Shown here: positions 53,508 through 62,334 of the stretch, in pieces
Position numbering within the stretch: position 1 is the stretch's first letter
How the letters are laid out: each line of letters starts with the position of its first letter
Translations under genes and position numbers: made by a program
Notes under the pieces: model-generated
Seen by the model: only the letters and a program-made list of their open reading frames with translations
Databases searched by the model: none
Told to the model about the DNA's origin: nothing
Origin: Chloroflexota bacterium
Lineage (GTDB): Bacteria; Chloroflexota; Anaerolineae; Aggregatilineales; Phototrophicaceae
DNA length: 64,000 nt
Direction of reading: 5' to 3'
Assembly: GCA_026707665.1 (NCBI GenBank)
Contig: JAPOWK010000121.1
Span: 1-64,000, forward strand

Positions 53508-56042
53508 ATGGATAGCATCGAAACGAATACGTTTGAAGACGGCGCCGACGACGTTCGCACTGTCACAATAAATGAAGAGATGCGCGGCAGCTATCTCAAC
53601 TATGCCATGAGCGTCATTGTCGCCCGCGCGCTGCCGGACGCCCGCGACGGGTTGAAGCCGGTGCATCGACGTATCTTGTTCGCAATGCATGATATGGGCT
53701 TGCGCCCTGGCGCTGCCTACAAGAAGAGCGCGCGCCTGGTTGGCGAGGTCCTGGGCAAATACCATCCGCACGGAGACCAAGCGATTTATGATGCCATGGC
53801 GCGCATGGCGCAGGACTTCTCCCTTCGCTATCCCCTGGTGGATGGGCAAGGCAACTTCGGCAGCCAAGATGGCGACAAACCGGCCGCGATGCGCTATACC
53901 GAAGCGCGGATGGCAAATATCGCCAGCGAGCTCATGACCGATATCAACATGGATACGGTGGACTTCACCGACAATTACGATCAGACGCAAGAAGAGCCCA
54001 CCGTTTTGCCCGCCCGCTTGCCTAATTTGCTGCTAAACGGCGCCAGTGGCATCGCCGTCGGCATGGCGACGAGCATCCCGCCCCATAACCTGCGCGAGCT
54101 TGCTGCGGCGATTACCTACCTTATCGACAACTACAGCCGGAGCGAATCGGTAACGGTTGACGATCTGATGCAATTCATCAAGGGACCGGACTTTCCCACC
54201 GGCGCCGAAATTGTTGTTGGCGATGAATTGAAGGAGGCTTACGCTACCGGCAAGGGACGCGTCGCCGTCCGCTCGGGCGCAGACTTTGAAGAGCGCGGCG
54301 ACGGCATAAGCATCGTCATTCGTTCGATTCCTTATCAGGTCAGCAAGTCCGCCATCATTGAGCGCATCGTGTCCCTGGTGCGCGACGGCCGCATAGAAGC
54401 CATTCGCGACTTGCGCGATGAGTCGGACCGGCAGGGATTGCGCCTTGTCGTCGAATTGAAACGACACGCTCAACCGCAGCGCGTTCTCAACCAACTTTAC
54501 AAATATACGCAGTTGCAAAGTGTTTACAGCATTCAGATGCTGGCGCTGGTAAATGGCGAGCCGCGGACACTGAGCCTCAAGCGCAGTTTGCAGATCTACA
54601 TCGAACATCGCTACGATGTCATCGTAAGACGGTCGGAACATGACCTAAAACGTCAGCGCGCCCGCGCTCATGTGTTGAGCGGGCTTCTCAAGGCTGTCGC
54701 CAATATCGACGAGGTGATACGAACAATTCGCAATTCGGAAAATGTTGAGAGCGCCCGGACGCGGCTGATGGCCAATCTTGAGTTGGACGAGATCCAGGCC
54801 AATGCCATTCTGGATATGCAGTTGCGGCGTCTGAGCGCCCTGGAACGGCAGAAGCTGCAAGAAGAATTCGATGCGGTGCAGGCAAGAATCAGCTATCTCG
54901 AAGACCTGTTGGCTTCTCCGCGGAAAATCCTCGATCTGATTCGGGAAGATGTGCAGGAAATCGCCGAGAAATATGGCGACGACCGTAACACGACGGTGAG
55001 TTATGGCAATGTGGACCTTGATGAAGGTGATCTCTATCGGCGTGAGAATGTCGTCATTTCACTGACGGAGAACGGCTATATCAAGCGGGTGGCGGCTAGG
55101 CACTACCGGGCGCAGCGGCGCGGCGGCAAGGGCATGAAGGGATTCCGATTGCACGAAGGCGAAGCGCTGATGGACGTGTTCTTCGCCTACAGCCACGATA
55201 CGATCCTCTTCTTCAGCAACCTTGGCAAGGTATATTCCTGCGTCGCCTATGAAATCGCAGAAACGCAGCGAGAGCGGCGCGGCAGTCCCATCCAGCTCTT
55301 ACTTCCTTTGGAAAGCGATGAAGAAGTCTCGGCGATATTGGCTTTGCCGGAAGATCGGATAGAAGAGGAAGTGGGCTACTTCATTCTCGCCACCAGCAAT
55401 GGCAAGGTCAAGCGGGTTGAACAGAGCGCATTTTCGAACATCCGCTACAGCGGTTTGATCGCCATGAATATTCCGCCTGGCGACGCGCTGCGCTGGGTGA
55501 AATGGACGGCTGGCGATCAAGACATCGTGATGGCGTCGCTCAATGGTCAAAGCATTCGCTTTCGCGAAGACGATGTGCGCGCAATGGGGCGCCCGGCGGC
55601 CGGCGTGATGGGCATGGCGCTGCGCGAAGATGACGAGATCGCGGGAATGGATGCCGTTTGCGCGGACCATTCGCACGTTCTGGTTGTCACACGGAACGGG
55701 TACGGAAAGTGCACCAAGCTCGACGAATACGACAGCCAAAGACGGTACGGTATCGGTGTTCGCACCCTACGGCGAAATCAAAAGACTGGACCGGTCATTG
55801 CCGTCCGTTGCATTCGACCTAAAGACGGAATCGTACTTGTTTCCAAGCGGGGTATTGTGCTGCGTACTCAACTCTCCGAAATCCGTGAAACCGGGCGCAA
55901 TACCCAAGGCGTCAAACTGATGAATCTTGACGAAGGCGATCACGTCGCCGGCATCGCAATCATGAACGGCGCGGACGACGATAAGCCATCCATCTCATCC
56001 GACGAATTCGATAGAGCATCCGAACACAACGGCAACAAGTGA
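53508..56042 (+). CDS. gyrA: DNA gyrase subunit A
   Basis: The protein has 844 residues. It is the DNA breakage-reunion subunit introducing negative supercoils together with GyrB. The N-terminal winged-helix region has [49 protein letters not shown] and the catalytic Tyr130 in [10 protein letters not shown]. The C-terminal beta-pinwheel contains the GyrA box QRRGGKG near 536-542, which separates gyrase from topoisomerase IV ParC. At the quinolone-contact position matching E. coli Ser83 there is Gln91, while the Asp87 equivalent (Asp95) is kept. The gene stands alone; gyrB is not in the window. Confidence 0.97.
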   Translation: MDSIETNTFEDGADDVRTVTINEEMRGSYLNYAMSVIVARALPDARDGLKPVHRRILFAMHDMGLRPGAAYKKSARLVGEVLGKYHPHGDQAIYDAMARMAQDFSLRYPLVDGQGNFGSQDGDKPAAMRYTEARMANIASELMTDINMDTVDFTDNYDQTQEEPTVLPARLPNLLLNGASGIAVGMATSIPPHNLRELAAAITYLIDNYSRSESVTVDDLMQFIKGPDFPTGAEIVVGDELKEAYATGKGRVAVRSGADFEERGDGISIVIRSIPYQVSKSAIIERIVSLVRDGRIEAIRDLRDESDRQGLRLVVELKRHAQPQRVLNQLYKYTQLQSVYSIQMLALVNGEPRTLSLKRSLQIYIEHRYDVIVRRSEHDLKRQRARAHVLSGLLKAVANIDEVIRTIRNSENVESARTRLMANLELDEIQANAILDMQLRRLSALERQKLQEEFDAVQARISYLEDLLASPRKILDLIREDVQEIAEKYGDDRNTTVSYGNVDLDEGDLYRRENVVISLTENGYIKRVAARHYRAQRRGGKGMKGFRLHEGEALMDVFFAYSHDTILFFSNLGKVYSCVAYEIAETQRERRGSPIQLLLPLESDEEVSAILALPEDRIEEEVGYFILATSNGKVKRVEQSAFSNIRYSGLIAMNIPPGDALRWVKWTAGDQDIVMASLNGQSIRFREDDVRAMGRPAAGVMGMALREDDEIAGMDAVCADHSHVLVVTRNGYGKCTKLDEYDSQRRYGIGVRTLRRNQKTGPVIAVRCIRPKDGIVLVSKRGIVLRTQLSEIRETGRNTQGVKLMNLDEGDHVAGIAIMNGADDDKPSISSDEFDRASEHNGNK

Positions 56043-56167
56043 TCGCGCCGCTCCCACGTTGCTCCAGTCGAGCTCAGCTTAGTTGGGCAATTCAACTGCT
56101 AACTTCAAAGATGCGTTTGTCCGGCGGAAAACGCCAGCATGACATCATGTGGCAGGCCCGAGCCAGT

Positions 56168-56818
56168 CTATTCTTCCGCTTCATCACCGTCGGCTACTTC
56201 GCCCTCCGCCTCTTCGCCCTCGAGTTCATCGTCAAGCTCATCAAGCTCTTCTTCGGCGCGCGCCGCGGCCGGCTGGACAATCTTGGCCAGCATCTCGTTA
56301 GGATCGTTGTGCACGGTGACGCTTTCGCCAAAGGTGAGATCGCGCACCAAAACCTCGGCGCCCATTTCGGTCAGTGTCGACAGATCGATGACGATGCTAT
56401 CGCGGATATCGCTGGGGAACACCTCCAAGGTCAGCGAGCTCCGGCCGGTGATCAAGATGCCTTCACGCGCGGTAACAACCGGGCTCTCGCCTTGCATCAC
56501 AATCGGCACTTCCACGCTGATGCGCTGGGTCTGATCAACCGCGAGGAAATCGACATGCAGAATATCGCCGCGAACGACATCGCGCTGGACCTCGCGCGCC
56601 AAGGAGGGAAAGCTGTCGCCATTCACTTCGATATCAATCAGATTGGTGCCGCCGGCGTTCATGAGCGTTACCTCTATCGAGCGATAGGGAAACTGCACGC
56701 TGATCGGCTTAATTGACGGCCCGTAAACGATTCCCGGAACCATGCCCTCGCGCCGCAGCTGGCGATTTTTCTTTCCCTGCGCCTGCCGCAGTTCCGCGGC
56801 AAGTTGAAATTCCGCCAT
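56168..56818 (-). CDS. rplY: 50S ribosomal protein L25, CTC (general stress) form
   Basis: The protein has 216 residues. The N-terminal L25 beta-barrel (ELRQAQGKKNRQLRREGMVPGIVYGPS; VQRDVVRGDILHVDFLAVD) binds 5S rRNA. The additional C-terminal TL5/CTC domain (VPIVMQGESPVVTAREGILI; LTLEVFPSDIRDSIVIDLS) is present. The last 30 residues are an acidic tail (EEELDELDDELEGEEAEGE). GAGGAG lies ten nt upstream of the ATG. It converges on gyrA with about 125 bp between and no clear terminator. Confidence 0.95.
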   Translation of the reverse strand: MAEFQLAAELRQAQGKKNRQLRREGMVPGIVYGPSIKPISVQFPYRSIEVTLMNAGGTNLIDIEVNGDSFPSLAREVQRDVVRGDILHVDFLAVDQTQRISVEVPIVMQGESPVVTAREGILITGRSSLTLEVFPSDIRDSIVIDLSTLTEMGAEVLVRDLTFGESVTVHNDPNEMLAKIVQPAAARAEEELDELDDELEGEEAEGEVADGDEAEE

Positions 56819-56975
56819 AATGCAATGCTCCTCAATTCACGCGCTGCGCGATTGCAGGTCTGCATTCGCGAGCGATTTTCTCCTTGGCAAAGTCGGCTGA
56901 TTCTAGTCGGGCTTTAAGCTCCGGTCAATGGCGGGGAATTGAAAACGCCCACATACTCGCGGACGCTTGCCAGAT

Positions 56976-57048
56976 AGCGGGTAACGGGACTCGAACCCGT
57001 GACCTTCTGCTTGGGAAGCAGGCGCTCTACCAACTGAGCTATACCCGC
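56976..57048 (-). tRNA. tRNA-Gly (anticodon CCC)
   Basis: A 73-nt cloverleaf on the minus strand: acceptor GCGGGTA/TACCCGC, D arm GCTC-AGTTGGTA-GAGC, anticodon loop TTCCCAA giving CCC, T arm ACGGG-TTCGAGT-CCCGT. The first anticodon-stem pair is a C-A mismatch. The discriminator is U. CCA is not encoded. Confidence 0.96.
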
Positions 57049-57466
57049 GGGCTGCATTCATTCTAGACGGGCGTCGTCTCGGTGTCAAGTTTGCAGCTCA
57101 CGGCATAAACGCAAATCCAGCAATATCCGGGTGGACCGGAAGACGATTCAACCGCGCGAGAGATTTCGGCGCCGACGCTCCGCCATTACTAAATTGTAAT
57201 GTCTCCTGTATGATGTATGCTCGACCGCAGGTGAGGCGCCACGCCGGGTACACAATGTGGCGAATGTGCTAAGATTCATGTTTTGCTCTCGTCATATGAG
57301 CTTGGAACATTATGCTTCGCGAGATAGGGTGCGATCCGCATTTATGTCTGTGGCTCCACAGGTAGAATTTGAACCAGCGGCGCCAGACCTTGGATAGAAA
57401 TCTGCAACGACTGCTGCAATATAGTGTGAATGCGGTAGCTGAAGTCGAGGAGCGTAGGATTCATTG
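57049..57466. other. intergenic region without recognised gene
   Basis: This 418-bp stretch separates tRNA-Gly from the glycosyltransferase operon. No ORF of quality, repeat or strong promoter was found. An AGGAT seven to twelve nt before the GT4 start may act as its ribosome-binding site. Confidence 0.3.
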
Positions 57467-58642
57467 ATGAACAAGATGATCGAGCGTCGGCAGCGCAAGC
57501 TAAAGATCCTGATCATTCTGCTTTACTACCATCCGCACTCGACGGGTTTGACTCATTATGTGAGGATGCTTGCCGAGGAGCTTGCGCGCCGCGGTCACGA
57601 AGTCACGGTGGCTGCATCCTGCCATAGTCGCGAACTGCCGCTGGGCGAAACCACGCTCAATGGCGTGCGCGTTGTTCGTCTTTGGGCGCCGATTGCCCTA
57701 AGCCGGGGACGAATCATGCCGACCTATCCTTGGGCAATCAACAGACTTCTGCGTGAACACGATGTCGTGAATATTCACATTCCGCTGCTGGAAACGGCGC
57801 TGGTGGCGTTCCTGGCGAGCATTGCCGGCATCAATATTATTCCGACACATCATGGCGACCTAATCTTGCCGAAGAATCCCGTCAACGACATAATCACAAA
57901 AATCATGTTCGCCTTCTACAAATTCATGGCTAAACGCGTGCCCTGCATCATTGGGCTCAGCGATGACTACGCGGACAACTCCTACTACTTGCTGCCATTT
58001 CGCGACAAGGTGCGAATCATTTATCCGCCCATGATTATTCCCGAGCCGGATGCTGTCAGCGTCAACAGACTGCGCGAATTGTGGCGGCAGGATGGCGGAC
58101 CGCTCATCGGATATGCTGGACGATTCGTGCAGGAGAAACGACCCGATCTGCTGATTCGCTCACTGGACGTCGTCAATCAGGAGTATCCCAACGCGCGGAT
58201 CGTATTTGCCGGCGAATACGATATCAGTTATGAAGGCACCTGGCAGCGACATCAGGACCTCGTCGAGCGTTACCGGTCACAGCTCAGGTTCCTCGGGCTC
58301 ATACGAGACAAGCAAGACCTGGCAAACTTTTACGCCGCCTGTGATGTACTCGTCGTGCCGAGCGACAGCGACTGTTTTCCGCTGGTGCAAGGTGAGGCGA
58401 TGCTCTGCGGGACGCCAATCGTAATGACCGACATTGCCGGCGGGCGGGTGGCTGTGACCTTAACCGGCATGGGCAAGCTGGCCAAGCCGGGTGATTGGCG
58501 CTCTATAGGGGAAACCACGCTCGAAGTGCTGGCGGATCCCGAACGGTACATTAAGTCGCGAGAGTATATCCGTGGCATTTTCTCCTTTGAAGAAACGGTC
58601 AGCCGATACGAGTCGATCCTTTACGAATACGCCAAGCCCTGA
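57467..58642 (+). CDS. GT4-family (GT-B fold) glycosyltransferase
   Basis: The protein has 391 residues. The N-terminal Rossmann half begins ILIILLYYHPHSTGLTHYVRMLAEELARRGHEVTV. The donor-binding half contains IGYAGRFVQEKRPDLLIRSL near 215, VFAGEY, and the E-x7-E-like segment FPLVQGEAMLCGTPIVMTDIAGG near 305, all typical of GT4 retaining transferases using nucleotide sugars. It probably adds a sugar to a surface or lipid-linked glycan at the cytoplasmic face. ATG 57467 follows a TTG three nt upstream. It forms an operon with the downstream methyltransferase and membrane glycosyltransferases. Confidence 0.92.
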   Translation: MNKMIERRQRKLKILIILLYYHPHSTGLTHYVRMLAEELARRGHEVTVAASCHSRELPLGETTLNGVRVVRLWAPIALSRGRIMPTYPWAINRLLREHDVVNIHIPLLETALVAFLASIAGINIIPTHHGDLILPKNPVNDIITKIMFAFYKFMAKRVPCIIGLSDDYADNSYYLLPFRDKVRIIYPPMIIPEPDAVSVNRLRELWRQDGGPLIGYAGRFVQEKRPDLLIRSLDVVNQEYPNARIVFAGEYDISYEGTWQRHQDLVERYRSQLRFLGLIRDKQDLANFYAACDVLVVPSDSDCFPLVQGEAMLCGTPIVMTDIAGGRVAVTLTGMGKLAKPGDWRSIGETTLEVLADPERYIKSREYIRGIFSFEETVSRYESILYEYAKP

Positions 58643-58667
58643 AGCCAGCGCCGTGCCTCGAGGTCAA

Positions 58668-59516
58668 ATGGTCGAAAAGGAAACGATTGCCTTCATGACG
58701 CGCAATGAAGCCGACATGGCATTCAAGCGACGCGTTAGCACAATCTTTGATTTCATCAACCCGAGCGATGACATGCGGATCCTGGACCTTCCCTGCGGGC
58801 GCGGTTTCTATCTAAACATGATTCGCCAGGTCAGCCTGTGCGACCTGGTCGGCGCCGACTTGGACTGGGACGTGGTCCAGACGGCAAAACGGGTACTTGA
58901 TCCATTGCCCGGTATCCAGATTCATCATGCCAGCATTTATGCCATGCCCTATCCGCCCGATTGCTTTGACGCCGTGATTCTGTCAGAAGTGCTTGAGCAC
59001 ATAGAAGACGATGTTCGCGGCCTAAAGGAAGCCTTTCGCGTCCTGAAACCGGACGGCGTCCTGGCGGTCACGGTGCCCAATGCAAATTATCCTTTCTTCT
59101 GGGATCCCATCAACAAGGTGCTGGAAAGCCTGTTCAATTTGCGTATCAAGCGCGGACCCTTGGCGGGACTTTGGGCCAATCACCTGCGGCTTTACAGCGC
59201 CAGCCAACTGCGTGGCGCCGTAGAAAAGGCGGGCTTCGTAGTAGATGAAGAGCGTTCCCTGACTCACTACTGTTTCCCGTTTATTCACAACCTGGTTTAT
59301 GGACTGGGGAAGCCACTCTTGGAATCCAAAATGCTGCCCAATTCCATGCGTGCCCTGGCTGATCGCCATGACTTCACAGCAACGGGCAGCCGTTACAATC
59401 CAGTAAAGCTTGGCATCGCCATATTCAATGCCTTCGACCGCAAAAACACCAGTGACGAAGGACCCCATCGAGCGACCGTTAACCTGGCGATAAAGGGCCG
59501 AAAGCCACATGTCTAG
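58668..59516 (+). CDS. SAM-dependent methyltransferase of glycan cluster
   Basis: The protein has 282 residues. The motifs are ILDLPCGRGFYLNMI (SAM loop), VGADLDWDVV, ASIYAMPYPPDCFDAVILSEVLEHIEDD and LKPDGVLAVTVPNANYPFFWDPIN. It is a Methyltransf_11 fold with a C-terminal helical extension. GAGG lies five to six nt before ATG 58668; the upstream reading from 58572 overlaps the GT4 gene. It sits between a glycosyltransferase and PMT-like genes and overlaps the next gene by 8 nt, so it likely methylates a sugar or lipid carrier of the same pathway (inference). Confidence 0.86.
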   Translation: MVEKETIAFMTRNEADMAFKRRVSTIFDFINPSDDMRILDLPCGRGFYLNMIRQVSLCDLVGADLDWDVVQTAKRVLDPLPGIQIHHASIYAMPYPPDCFDAVILSEVLEHIEDDVRGLKEAFRVLKPDGVLAVTVPNANYPFFWDPINKVLESLFNLRIKRGPLAGLWANHLRLYSASQLRGAVEKAGFVVDEERSLTHYCFPFIHNLVYGLGKPLLESKMLPNSMRALADRHDFTATGSRYNPVKLGIAIFNAFDRKNTSDEGPHRATVNLAIKGRKPHV

Positions 59517-62283
59517 GAACCCGTCCGGTACGCAGCGCCATCTGCCAAATGGGGACGATCGTATCCGCACAAACGCCGATACCCATGAGGATGCGAAACA
59601 GGACTCGCCGGACGGGCGGGCTGATTCCACTCCCCACGAGCCAGACGGGGCAAACGGGCAATGCGTAAACGCGACAGAATTCGGATCGTTTGAAGATCTG
59701 ACACTCAGTGAACTCATAGTTCGGTGGCTGGGCGCTCCTGCGTCAACCTGGCGCCGGCTCCGTATTGCAATGGCGTCTCCTGACACCAATCGGCCGCAAA
59801 CCAGCCTTGGATCTTCCTTGGCGGCGATCCGCGTCCCGGAGATGAGCGAAGGCCGCGGTAGCGCTGCGGCCGCGTTTCGGTCCTGGCCTCAAGTCTTGCG
59901 ACAACGCGATACGCTGCAACTGCTCATCAGCGGCGCCGCCATCGTATGCGCCTTGATTGGCAGTGTCATTGTTCGCGGCACTGACGATGTGACGCGCGCG
60001 GACGGCTACTCACTGATCGTCGGCGGGCCCTATCTCTGGCTGGCTTTTCTACTTTGGCTCGTTGCGGAACTGGTCGGCACTTGGGCACAGCTGAAGGGAT
60101 ATTGGCGCGGGCTCGACCGCAGCGCGCGCTTGCGTTGGGCCGCGCGAGCGTTGCCCTTGGTGATCTGGATAAACGCGTTGAGACTGTTGACCGCGTCCAT
60201 GACCGCTTTCCGCGAACACGCTACCGATATGGCGCTGGCGGCATTCGGATCGTTCATGCTGGGGAGCGTGCTCTGGATTTTCATCGAAATTGCAGACTGG
60301 CAAGTCCGTCGGCGCCGGGCGTCCGCGGAAGCTGAAGCGCCGGAGATTTTACTGCGCCAGCCTTCACGACCACCGGTTTTGTCAACATTCGGCAGGCCGC
60401 GCAGGCTGCTGATCGCGTTCGCTATCCTTTGCAGTCTGTTGGTGTGGGCGAACACTTCGGGCAATCGCATTGAGCCGCCCATCATATTGTTATGGCTCAT
60501 CAGCGCTGGTCTTTGGGCTTTTGTCTTTGCGCCGCTCCGTTGGAATCTCTTAGATTGGGCAAGCGACCGATTAGACGTATTGCGCCGGCTCCACTGGCGC
60601 GAGCATCGCGGAACCCTAATCGTCCTCGCCCTGGTCCTGATTCTCGGCGCCGCCTTTCGCTTCAACAGGCTGGACGCCTATCCGACGCAAATGTTCAGCG
60701 ACCTGGTCGAGAAAATCCAGGACGCCTACAAGATTCATCACCTCAACGACTACCGAATCTTCTTTGAGAATATCGGCGGTCGAGAGCCGCTGCACTTTTA
60801 CCTGCTGTCCATCTTAGCCAGTCAACCAGGCATGGAATTCGATCACTACGCGCTCAAGTTAATGTCGGCGATTGAAAGCTTCATTACGCTGCCAATCATG
60901 TTTTGGCTAGGCGTCGAGGTCATGGGCAAGCGCCGGCGATTTGGCGTGCTCTTCGGCACGTTGGCGGCCGCTTTGGTCGCGGTCAGCTTTTGGCATGTAG
61001 TTATCGGCCGGCAGGGTATGCGTATCAGCCTGGCGCCACTTTTCTCAGCGCTGACGGCTGTGTATCTCGTTCGCGCCTTGCGCCATAATCGGCGCCCGGA
61101 TTACGTGAAAGCCGGGCTTGCCTTGGGCTTCGGCTTGATGGGATATCAGGCAGTTCGCATGTTGCCGCTTGCCGCCGTCGCCGGTGTGGCAATTGCATTG
61201 CTGGTTGCCAAGCGCAGTCGGCGCGAGCGGCTGAGCTATCTTCTCAACTTGGCGGTCTTGGCTTTGATGTCGCTCATGGTCTTCTTGCCCTTGCTTCACT
61301 TTTGGACGGAAGAACCAGAAAATTATATGCGGCGGACAAGCACCCGCATATTTGGCGACCTGCCAACGACAGATGAGGAGAGGGCCTCATTCCTGGCTGA
61401 AAGCATACCGACCCTGATGAGCAATACCAGAAAGACCGCGCTGATTTATCACCATTACGGAGACAGCACCTGGGTCAGCGGCGTCGCTGACGAACCGGCG
61501 ATGGACCCGGTGAGCGCCGCCTTCATGTTCCTCGGCGTCGCCGCCTGGCTTGCGCTAATCGTGAAGACGCGCGATCCGGTAGTTGTGTTCGTCCCCTTCT
61601 ATCTCGCGGCGACCCTTTTGCCGACGACGCTTGCCTTATCCTTTCCCGTTGAAGTCCCGAGTTTTATCCGTGCCAGTGGCGCGATCCCACCCAGTTATCT
61701 GATCGCCGCGCTACCGGTTGCGGTCTTTTGCTGGCGCTTGTGTAAGAAACTGTCAGGGCGATCGGGTATTATCGCCGCCGCTGCATTTGCTGGCGCCGCG
61801 CTGCTCGCTGCCAATCACTACAACACGAGCCTATATTTCGGAGGATTCAACGAATACTTCCTACGCGCATCGCATCCGCATGCGCAGGCGGGCAGGCTGC
61901 TGCGGGGCTTCGCCGAAAGCGATGGCGCCTACGGCAACGCCTTCGTGCTCTCTTCGCCGCATTGGTGGGATACTCGCGCGGTCGGCATCGAAGCGGGCTT
62001 GATGTTTTGGGATAGTGGCGGCGACGTGATTACAGCGCCACAAATGATCGAGCGGGGATTGTTTCGCGATGATCCGTTTCGGCTTGATCCCGAGCGTGAT
62101 CTGCTCTTCTTTTACGCAAATCACAACGAGCTTGCACGGCAGATGCTAACTAAATGGTTTCCAAATGGCAGGCAAATGGAAATTGAAGTTCAGCCACTGC
62201 ATAAGTCCTTCTTCATCTTTCGCGCGCCGGCCTTGGGCGCTGAAGGCTTACGCCGTTTCCTCGACGAGAATCGGCAAACATGA
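59509..62283 (+). CDS. large PMT/GT39-like membrane glycosyltransferase with disordered N-terminus
   Basis: The protein has 924 residues. The first 130 are polar and probably disordered. Four helices then lie around 150-290. The main transferase module begins near 380: FRFNRLDAYPTQMFSDLVEKIQDAYKIHH contains the acidic loop, and ENIGGREPLHFYLLSIL is a typical second PMT motif. Eight or more helices follow, with a soluble tail. It likely uses a polyprenyl-linked sugar outside the membrane. The start overlaps the methyltransferase stop by 8 nt. The extra N-terminal four-helix block is not standard for the family. Confidence 0.7.
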   Translation: MSRNPSGTQRHLPNGDDRIRTNADTHEDAKQDSPDGRADSTPHEPDGANGQCVNATEFGSFEDLTLSELIVRWLGAPASTWRRLRIAMASPDTNRPQTSLGSSLAAIRVPEMSEGRGSAAAAFRSWPQVLRQRDTLQLLISGAAIVCALIGSVIVRGTDDVTRADGYSLIVGGPYLWLAFLLWLVAELVGTWAQLKGYWRGLDRSARLRWAARALPLVIWINALRLLTASMTAFREHATDMALAAFGSFMLGSVLWIFIEIADWQVRRRRASAEAEAPEILLRQPSRPPVLSTFGRPRRLLIAFAILCSLLVWANTSGNRIEPPIILLWLISAGLWAFVFAPLRWNLLDWASDRLDVLRRLHWREHRGTLIVLALVLILGAAFRFNRLDAYPTQMFSDLVEKIQDAYKIHHLNDYRIFFENIGGREPLHFYLLSILASQPGMEFDHYALKLMSAIESFITLPIMFWLGVEVMGKRRRFGVLFGTLAAALVAVSFWHVVIGRQGMRISLAPLFSALTAVYLVRALRHNRRPDYVKAGLALGFGLMGYQAVRMLPLAAVAGVAIALLVAKRSRRERLSYLLNLAVLALMSLMVFLPLLHFWTEEPENYMRRTSTRIFGDLPTTDEERASFLAESIPTLMSNTRKTALIYHHYGDSTWVSGVADEPAMDPVSAAFMFLGVAAWLALIVKTRDPVVVFVPFYLAATLLPTTLALSFPVEVPSFIRASGAIPPSYLIAALPVAVFCWRLCKKLSGRSGIIAAAAFAGAALLAANHYNTSLYFGGFNEYFLRASHPHAQAGRLLRGFAESDGAYGNAFVLSSPHWWDTRAVGIEAGLMFWDSGGDVITAPQMIERGLFRDDPFRLDPERDLLFFYANHNELARQMLTKWFPNGRQMEIEVQPLHKSFFIFRAPALGAEGLRRFLDENRQT

Positions 62284-62334
62284 TCGCGATTCACCACATC
62301 CGCAATTTGGCATGGAAGGTCGCTGCGCTAGCAA

